Assembly: GCA_035610365.1 (NCBI GenBank)
Contig: CM069432.1
Span: 228,492,532-228,556,531, forward strand
DNA: 64,000 bases
From: Aquatica leii
Taxonomy: Eukaryota; Arthropoda; Insecta; Coleoptera; Lampyridae
Direction of reading: 5' to 3'
Positions within the stretch are counted from its first letter, which is position 1. Each line of letters starts with the position of its first letter. A program made the translations under genes and the position numbers. This document shows positions 55,731 to 64,000 of the stretch, in pieces. The notes under the pieces are model-generated. The model ran no database searches, was not told the origin of the DNA, and saw only the letters and a list, made by a program, of their open reading frames with translations.

Positions 55731-58700
55731 ATTTGAAAAAAGATACAAAGAAAGTTGTATTTTTCTTTGGAAAGATGCGTCCTATACATATTCTCAAATT
55801 AACACAAATTAGCTCATCTTACTAAAGTAACAACATTACTGGGAAACAAATAAACGCGATTGAAATATTGCGAGAGATGTCGGTTATTTCATAAATAATT
55901 TGCAATTATTTAATCACATTGAAAGTCGAGTGAAAACAAAGAAGCTTCAAACAACAAATAATAATAAACAGAGGTCTATCGTATATATTAAATACAACAA
56001 CTACAAATAGCCGCTTTACTAATACTTTTGAAACGCCAAAACTGAATGTTCCATATTTATTTGTCACGAGATAACTAACAAGATATTTTAAAAAAATTAT
56101 GAAGACAATTTTTAAATTAAAATACTAAAATTAAATAAACTTTAAACATTTAGTATAAACAGTAATTACGTTTAAAATTAATATGTAGCACAACCACGCC
56201 AAATATTTTAGTAAACGAATTATGACAAGTTTGCTTCAATAACATTTGGTTATTCAAAGTATTACTATTATTGTTGCTAATTCTGTAAACGAAGTTTGCG
56301 CAAAATGTTAGTATTAAACGTACTATATTTAAAAACTCAAGTTCATATATGTATACATAAATAACCACAAATCAGACACAATTTAACTTCTTTTGAAGTA
56401 TCAAAAAATCGATACATAAAAACTAACAAATTCGGAGCATGATGCAAGGAAACAGAAAGTTCTGTACATATTGGTAAGCGGTAATAAATTATACCTACAT
56501 TAAACTTTTAAGAACACTTTTAGATTCTACGTTGATTATAAATTCAAGCAAATAGAAACTTAAAACTTCGAATATGCCAAAATTAAAATTTGTATGACAA
56601 ATCATCGGAAAAATAAGGACATTCTAAAAAAACGTGTTTAGTAAAAAATACCCAATACTTAATTTATTCTAAAACGGAACTAAGAGTTTTGAAACCAAAA
56701 AAATCAACATACATTAATTTAAAAAACCCTTTGAATTTGGTTTGAAAGTTCCTAAATCGAGTTTAATATAAAAAATAAAGAAAGAATCACCGGTTTACAA
56801 TTGAGTTTTAGCACCCACATATATCTGTTACTTCACATACTTTAACTAGTATGATTTTTTTGACCAAGTAAATTAAATTGCATTAACTCAATTTGAAAAA
56901 GGAAAATTTTCACAAAAATAAAAAATCAGCACTGTTAATTATACGATTTTTAATTTAGGTTGACGATTTGAATTATAGGAGCTAATAATTTTGCTTATTA
57001 GCTAAATTAAATATCAGTAAATTTAATTAACATAAAGTTGTGATAACTTTTCTATTGATTTTTACAATTAATAGTTAATATTCCAAAATTTTAGCGAAAA
57101 ATTATTTGGCCTTGTCTTATATTAAATTTAAAAAATGTCATTAATTGTTTTTTAATTATAATAGTAGTAAATATATAAATTATAATTATATGTAAATTCT
57201 TAGCGAAAAAATAATTTAACAATAGCAGTAATAATACATTACATACTTATAGTTGAATGTAAACAAATAAGTAACTTAACAAAATATGTGAAACAGTCTA
57301 ATGAACCGTTATCAATACTGCTAATTTGTTACTAAATAATCATTAATTTCTAATTACACGTACTTTTTTAAAAAACCCGTTAATTTTTACTGTAAACCCG
57401 CTTTTTCATTAATTAAAACTAGGTTAATTTGATATATTAATTGAATTATTTTACGTGCGCGTTTTAAAACGTTATGGTAACTACATTATCATACGTACCA
57501 TCTTTGGTTTGCGTCCAAATTAAAGAGAGAGATTTCAAAAATATTTTAGAGCGAGAAAAATTGTGTTGCGCTGACCCACGTGAAGGACATCGGTAAATTG
57601 TTAAAGACAAAACGTTCACACTTATTACTTTCTTAACAACTACTGTTACTGTTAAATTTCTACGTGTGGTAGTAAGGTGAGTCCCCCACTGTCTATGCCC
57701 ACTAAAACTCCACCTTGCAATTGCAATCGTTCTACTTATGAGCTCGTTGTCAATTTATAATTTATTGCCGGTACTTATTTTTAAGTTGGGCATTTTAGAA
57801 CAACCAGATAAGTATTAATTTTCGTAAATTGGAAGAAATTATACGAGTAATAGAAAGTTTTGTCCCTAAAACAACGCAAAAAAAATAATTTCACTTTCAA
57901 ATGTTGATATTAATCAAGATGAATTCAATTTTTTATATAAATTAATCGGTAGTCGCAGTTTTTATTACTTTCTCCAAAAAAAAACACACTTTTTGAACAT
58001 TAATAATTCTATTTTCCTAGGTCATTAACCAGCTACTAATAACAATTCATAATAAACGTTTTATTATAAGAAACTAAACAGCTATAAAAAACGTTTAAAT
58101 CTAATCTAAAAAAATCTAAAAGCGTAAAGCCCTACGAGTAGAAACAATATACAATTTATTGTTAACTGAAACAAAAAAAATAAAAGAACCGCTTATTGAC
58201 ATATAGGAAAGAAAATTAATATAGTAGAAGCTAAATCGTTAGCAAAATAAATTATAACGTATATGAGATAGCATTAATGGCAATACTTTGGAATATTATA
58301 TTGTATAGAGTAAATAATTGCAATGTTTGCTTCAAAAAACCTTATTAATAGAATCTGTAACTGATTTTTAAAAAAAAGAGCGCAAAGAAATTGAAAATAT
58401 AGAAAAAGAAGCGACAGCGTCGTTTGAAATATTTAAGGAAAGAAAACGAAGAGTCAAAAAAAACCTTTTTTGATGAAAAAAAAACGGATGTTTTATTTTC
58501 TTCTAGAAATGATTTTATGTATAATACTTTTTTGTCGTTTGCGATAACATTATCTAAGAATATAAAAAAAGTAAAATATATAAACAAACTTTTAAGAATT
58601 TTAAAATATTTTTTTGTTTTGACTTAGAAAAAAACAAAACAAAGTAATATAAATAGTTTAATTAAAACTTAGGGTGTATCTGATTAACAGGTTGTTAGTT

Positions 58701-58949
58701 TAGCAGATTAATTTATAGTATAAATACCAGCAAATGTCAAAATAAAAGTTTCATATTTTAAAAAAATATATAGCAAAATAAATCGTAAATTACGGACCTG
58801 TAGTCTTCTAAGCTTGTTGAAGCCACGAATAAAAGTAAACTGTTCTAAAAAGTGCAAATTTCTTCTCAGTGATTTACTGACACCAAAAATAAAAATAAAT
58901 ACAAAATAATGCTATCAGATAACGCGTAGTTAAATAACTGTGAATTTGT
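55731..58949. other. No recognised content
   Basis: Very AT-rich with homopolymer runs. No coding blocks, TIRs or tandem arrays that I can support; paired open frames at 58345-58627 on both strands arise from A/T-rich sequence. Confidence 0.5.
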
Positions 58950-60253
58950 TATTCTGCACATTCTTTTCAAGTACAGTAGATAATACCTCCTCCATTGGAT
59001 AAAACACAAACGACTAAACGTCGCCAAAAATTCTTCGTTACTCGCGTAAATATTTGCACATTCTGTCTAATTGCATTTACTACTGCAAAAAATCGTTTTT
59101 GCAGCTCTTATTTGCGGGGGTTTTGTATACTTCACCTTTTAAATAGCTTCAGAAAAAAGTGTTAAGGGTTAATATCTGGCCTACGGGCTAACCAACGTCT
59201 AGTTCCGTTTCTTCCAATACAACGACTAGTAGAAATGATATTTAGAAAATCGCAAACAGTGCGACTTACATGCGGAGGAGCTCTATCGTACATAAACCAC
59301 ATTGTTCTGCGAACTTCAAGGGGTAAGTCATCAAATTGTTGCGCAGAAGTTGCTTGTAAAAATACAAGTTGCCTGTAAGTCCTTCTGGTAAAATAAACGG
59401 TCTAATTAAACTATTTCTTAAAATACCCGCTCAAACATTAATAGAAAACCGTCACTTACAGTTACTTTAATGAATTTTAGGAAGGTTTTCTTTATTCCAA
59501 ACATGCGTCTTAAAAAAAATTCAGCACTCCATTTCGTATAAAACAACACAACACTCATGTGAAAATAATATTTTGGCACTAAAGTTAGGGTCAAAAGCTT
59601 TTTGTTGCTGCAACGACTCACAACACTCAAGTCGCGGTTTAAAACCAACGTCGGTTAACAGTTGGACTCATTGAACATAATAAGGCCACAAAGAATAGTT
59701 CCCCTAAACACGATGTAGCGTACTATGGGACACGTTAACTGCACGGCCTATACCTCTAGTGTTACTTCGTGTCCGATTGTTTGAAATTTTCAATAGCTAT
59801 ACATGCATTGAAGAAAAACAAATATTAAAATATTGATTTTACTGAAAAGATTTATTCTTCTTCCGTTGCTAATACATGGGTTGGTCTTTCTCGTAAGTAG
59901 GAAGAACACCTTCAGTATCTCTTTGTCTTTGCACACACGCCAAAATAAACTTTATTGATGGCAATTGTCTTTAGAATATTGCTCAACCCACAATCTATTT
60001 CTGGCGTGGAGGTTATAATTACACTCACCGTACATTAATACAGTATCACTGTTGTGCATAATTTAAATTAAATATTATAAAGTACGAGTACGTTTACACA
60101 AATCACTTAACATCAACTAAAAAAATCCGATAAAAAATCGAGACAAATAAGTCAGATTTTCAAACTCACTTCTAAGAAAGCTAAAATTTGCATTTGATTA
60201 TCTGATATCTTGTTTTGGTTACAATCAAAGATAAACATGATCGTGTACACAAA
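58950..60253 (-). pseudogene. DUF4817 + DDE transposase remnant
   Basis: From the right, on the minus strand: VYGECNYNLHAR, a PNRR-type region, then LPTYEKDQPMY (60030-59870), the DUF4817 helix-turn-helix. After a gap come FNVWAGILRNSLIRPFILPE (59440-59380), GLTGNLYFYKQLLRNNL, FAEQ..., WFMYDRAPPHVSRTVCDFL (59305-59245), RWLARRPDINP-like sequence (59205-59165), SYLKGEVYKTPANK (59155-59105), and VNAIRQNVQIFARVTKNFWR (59085-59015). This reproduces the order of an insect Tc1/mariner-type transposase with DUF4817, catalytic D in MYDRAPPH. Broken by several stops. A related, deleted copy in the opposite orientation is at 38977-39660. Confidence 0.75.
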
Positions 60254-60693
60254 ATATATTTTCTTAAACTAGGTAATAATGCTAAGAAACCAACATTACT
60301 ATCTTCTCTAATTATTTTATTAACAATTAATTTTGTAGATGATGCAAAATTAAAGAAAACAATAGTTAAAACAATACATCAATGCGTTTCACAGATTTAT
60401 CCCATTTACACCTATCATTTACCGTATAGTTACAATCAACCAACAATTTCCATTTGTTTAGATAGTCAGGACTGGTCTGAAAACTTTAATTCCAAATATC
60501 TCATTTGGGACCAAATTTTTAAAAGAAAAATTTTCATTTACCGCCACAAAAAAACTACTATTTGAGTTTGTAGTCGTATTTCAGATACATCCTGTATAAA
60601 AAAGATATTGATTCAACTCATTTTCAAGATGGATTGTTTTATTAAACAAAAATATGCGAATCAAATTCCGTCACTGACTAATATGTACACCAC
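60254..60693. other. No recognised content
   Basis: The plus-strand open frame 60215-60565 overlaps the end of the DUF4817 element and has no family signature. Confidence 0.45.
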
Positions 60694-63228
60694 CAGTCTA
60701 AAACGTTTAAACGCAACCGGCTGAACGCAACAGTTTCAAGAGTTTCGTAAAAAATTTAAATTGATTTTGAAGTTCTGAACAACGTTAGGGAGTTCGCGCA
60801 AAGTTTAATATAAAATAAAAAATTGTGACCGTTCATATGGAAGTTAAAATTAATAATAAGGAATAATTTATTAGCGATTTGACGTCTTAAGTATAATATA
60901 AATATAGACAGATGCATAAAATACAAGTAATAACAGGCATCGCAGCAAGTTAGGCCTATCTATACAGGTTTATACAGGAACGCAATAAAGCCGATACCTG
61001 CACCAACTAGTCTATAATATGAACTGTAAAAAAGTCGTGCATTTAATCAACAATTTGCTTCTGTATTATGCGTGATGTGAAGTGCATACAACAAATTTTC
61101 TTAGTATTGGACAAAAAGTATAATTTGTATTTTTACGCAGATACGCGTACATTCGTTACGTAAGTATATTTACAAAAATCTCTTTTTAATTTAAATTTAT
61201 TTAAGCACAGTTATACTCTATACAGTTATCAAGACAGTAATTCTTTAACATTTATTAAGGATTTCTTTTTTATTAAGAAGAAGGGATTGTAAGTTTTTCG
61301 AACACAGATGTGTTTGTCAAGATTATGTTATTAATGATTCTGTAACAAAAGTTAGACATATTGGGTTTTATAATTTAATATAATGCACTCTAAAAATTAT
61401 AGCTTACTATTTTATATTTTTGTTTAGCTTGTTTACTTCCGCAAATAGCCAAATCCGCGAATGATTTTGAATTACTGTATATTACAAATTGCAAATAGAA
61501 ATGTTGATGCATATCTTTTCCTACATCTTTTTAGGCTTTTTTTTTATCAGATAACAGTATGAGTCAGCCAAAGAAAAAATGCAGACAATACAGTGTTGAT
61601 TATATGAAATATGGCTTTATTTCGTCACCAGGAAATAGTACTTGACCCATGTGTCTTCTATGTAATAAAACGATTCAATGAAACCGCACACTATTGGTAA
61701 AGAACTTATTCGACCAGCTGTAAGTGAAGTAATATGCACCATGTTGCACAAACCAGCTTTCGATATTATAAAAATAATTCCACTGAGTAATAATACTGTA
61801 CGAAGAAGGATCGACAAAATGGCTCAGTGTAATACTATACAGCTTAACGAGTCAACATTACCAGGAAACGAAGCTTTACTTTTAACTTATGTGAGATATG
61901 TAAAAGAAGAAAAATCAAGACGACACCGAGGCTTTCTGGGGTACTTAAAACATGCTATACCAAATGTATTATTAGTACATTGTTTCATGCATCGACATCA
62001 TTAGGCCGCAAAAAACCTTAATAAACCTTTGCATGAATCACTACATTATGTCATTAGAGCAGTTAATAAAAACAAAAGGAATGCCTTAAATGAGATATTG
62101 TTTGCTCAACTTTTTTTGGAAAATGATGGTGACTGTAATCGTTTACTACTTCGCCCAGAAGTACGTTGGTTATTTAAAAGTGCATGTTTGGATCGCTTTT
62201 ATTCGCTCTTTGATTCACTGTTGTAATTGCTAGATAGTAAAGACAATGATTTGCGGCACAATTTAATTATCTCAAAAAATGACATTGCTTATATTACTGA
62301 TTTCTTTACTAGATTTAACGAGACTAATTTGAAACTACAAAGTGACACAAAATCTTTCAAAATTGCAAAATAGAGACAAAGATTTGTTTGCTTATTGTCA
62401 ACACTTAACGGCGCTTCATTCGGACCATAATCAAATATTTGCAGACATTCTTCACTTGGATATTCCCGACTGGGTGTTGAACCCTTTTGCAAGTTGTCAA
62501 ACTCAGAGCACAAATACAGGTGAATACATACTAATACAGGAGCAACTTTATCCACAAATGAAGAGTTGAAACCAATGTTTAAACAAGGATACTACAACTT
62601 CTGGTTACAAAAACAGATCCCAATTTTATATCCAGCAGTATGGGTTGTTGTACAAAAGCTGTTGATTACTTTTCCATCTTTTTATTTGTTAGAACGTGGA
62701 TTAGTACCCGTAGGAATTTGCGGTTGCTACTCAGAAACATTGAGCCGGACATAAATACACTCATAACATCCTATCAAGTTCATCCAAGTCATTAAAAAAT
62801 GTTTTTGTATTTTTAAATAAAAGGTATAGTTTCAATAAATACAAAATATTTTATTTATATTTTATTTTGACGTCACCATTTACCATTCAAAACATCAAAG
62901 TTCAATTTGTAATTTTTCTCATGCATTTATGTAGTTTTTTCACTCAGGAGTCCGTGGACCAAAAGAGTTTGGTTTAAAGTAACGCATAGAATTTTTTTTC
63001 TGTCAATGTATTTGTATTTCCTTTAAAACTTACTTTGCGCATGGTGTACAATTAAACATAATAGTTTTAATTTTTATTCATACACATCTACTTTGTACAA
63101 AAAAAAATAAAAATCCGTCTCGCGTTTAAACGTTTCTACGTTTCTTTGCGTTTAAACGTCTTTACGTTCAAAGGTATTGCGTTCAAACGGCCGCGTTTAA
63201 CCGGTTGCGTTCAAACGAGACATTATAG
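60694..63228 (+). mobile_element. hAT transposon (ZBED/Charlie-like) with 8 bp target duplication
   Basis: TACACCAC at 60686-60693 and TACACCGC at 63229-63236 are an 8 bp target duplication with one change, the length typical of hAT. Internal to them are inverted ends sharing GTTTRAACGCAACCGG, with further GTTTAAACG-type motifs repeated subterminally at both sides. The transposase starts at about 61559 (MSQPKKKCRQYSVDYMKYGF) with a BED-like PMCLLCNK. It continues with MKPHTIGKELIRPAVSEVIC and PLSNNTVRRRIDKMA (61678-61820), LLVHCFMHRHH, LNKPLHESLHYVIRAVNKNK, LLLRPEVRWLFKSACLDRFY (62137-62205) and ITDFFTRFNETNLKL (62290-62340). The C-terminal dimerisation part is weak. Stops and shifts at several points. 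Confidence 0.85.
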
Positions 63229-64000
63229 TACACCGCCTTACTAAACATGAAATCGACATCTGATGTTAAAATTTTGCTAAAATTTTTATTAACGATACCA
63301 ATGTTAAATACTTCGAAAGAACGGACTTTTTCAGTCTTAAAAATGATTATAAAAATTATACAGAAATGGAATGAAAATAGAACGACTTAATAATATAACA
63401 TTATTGTATATAGAATCCGATTTAATAAACAATATTGACTGAAATAATTGATAGATTTTCAAAAACTAAATTAAGAAGAATAAATATATAAAACCGTCTA
63501 CACATGTGCTATTCACAATTATTTTATTATTTATTTTTAGAATTATTCTTATTTATTATTTCTACTTTTTTATGTTTAATTTTTTTTCCACTACTAGTAT
63601 ACGCTTTCATTATTACGTATAATAGTTGGTTGTGAAGTCGCACTTTTTCAAGCACAGTAAATAATATTTTATTATTAACTAGTAGTTAATAATCAACATA
63701 TTTACATTTTCTGATATTTCTATTACAGTTTTAAAGAATAGTATATTAAACACAAGTTACAGAATGAACGCCCTTCAATCACGAGAACGGGTTTCATAGA
63801 CGAACCGCGCAGCGGCGAGTTTACGAAACGATACAGTGATTGAAACGTATTCTTTGACGAGTGTTTTATACTATTTTCTCTATTTCGATTCAATTTTAAT
63901 ATTTTCCGTATAATTTTAATTTTCAAGCAACATTGCAAAACTGCAGGATTTTATTAAATTGGCAACACTTACACTTTGACATATTGAAATTTATGTATGT
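63229..64000. other. No recognised content
   Basis: AT-rich except for a slightly GC-richer patch at about 63760-63840; the minus-strand frame 63723-63938 covers it but has no family signature. Confidence 0.45.

Noticed and set aside
63723..63938. GC-richer patch and minus-strand frame as a promoter or first exon
   Set aside because: Only composition supports it; no motif or homology is visible.

Overview
This window looks like an AT-rich insect nuclear genome, most likely a beetle. That call is an inference from the transposon families present and from the intron style. There are no bacterial operons, no rRNA or tRNA genes that I can recognise, and no CRISPR array. Most of the window is decayed transposable elements, often inserted into one another. 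Only two host protein genes are supported. They lie in tandem on the minus strand.

Host genes. (1) A 16-exon gene can be assembled from 27505 down to 8050 (1,460 codons). Every junction is GT-AG and the reading phases agree throughout. It encodes a signal peptide, an EAR-like beta-propeller (exons 1-5), and about 1,030 residues of a roughly 40-residue repeat built on an 'NG' motif (exons 6-16). The architecture suggests an extracellular protein; the insect Nasrat/polehole/closca eggshell family is a low-certainty guess. Its last exon was not found. Intron 5 is about 14.2 kb and is packed with transposons. (2) Directly upstream, with only 272 bp between its stop codon and the start codon of gene 1, is a 715-residue Ser/Thr/Pro-rich secreted protein (29925-27778). 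Its true start codon lies on an upstream exon I could not locate. It carries two copies of an LNG-x-N-I-x-H motif resembling the repeat core of gene 1.

Repeat landscape, left to right. 0.1-1.1 kb: jockey-like LINE ORF1 (minus). 1.4-7.85 kb: a Ty3/gypsy element (plus) split by a LINE 3' end, a second gypsy gag-protease (minus) and a 1.7 kb DNA transposon with TIRs. 13.4-16.7 kb: an IS630-like DNA transposon split by a TTAA-flanked Kolobok-like element. 17.05-20.4 kb: a near full-length but broken LINE. 22.0-24.1 kb: a deleted Copia element with LTR and primer-binding site. 25.66 kb and 38.84-38.97 kb: Penelope-like terminal sequences with a hammerhead-ribozyme-like core, the second framed by perfect 35 bp inverted arms. 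31.26-38.46 kb: a Copia element split by a TA-flanked IS630/Tc1-like element and a pogo-like element. 41.4-42.7 kb: a second, decayed Kolobok-type copy. 44.3-46.8 kb: a piggyBac-like element with TTAA target duplication, carrying a nested LINE 3' end. 48.7-49.8 kb: a fold-back element with a 53 bp tandem array. 51.9-55.7 kb: a LINE split by a mariner, itself split by a short repeat-flanked insert. 58.95-60.25 kb: a DUF4817/DDE transposase, with a partial inverted copy at 39 kb. 60.69-63.23 kb: a hAT element with an 8 bp target duplication.

All transposase and polymerase frames seen carry stops or frameshifts, so nothing mobile here looks autonomous today. Boundaries marked approximate come from where homology fades to my eye, not from alignment software.
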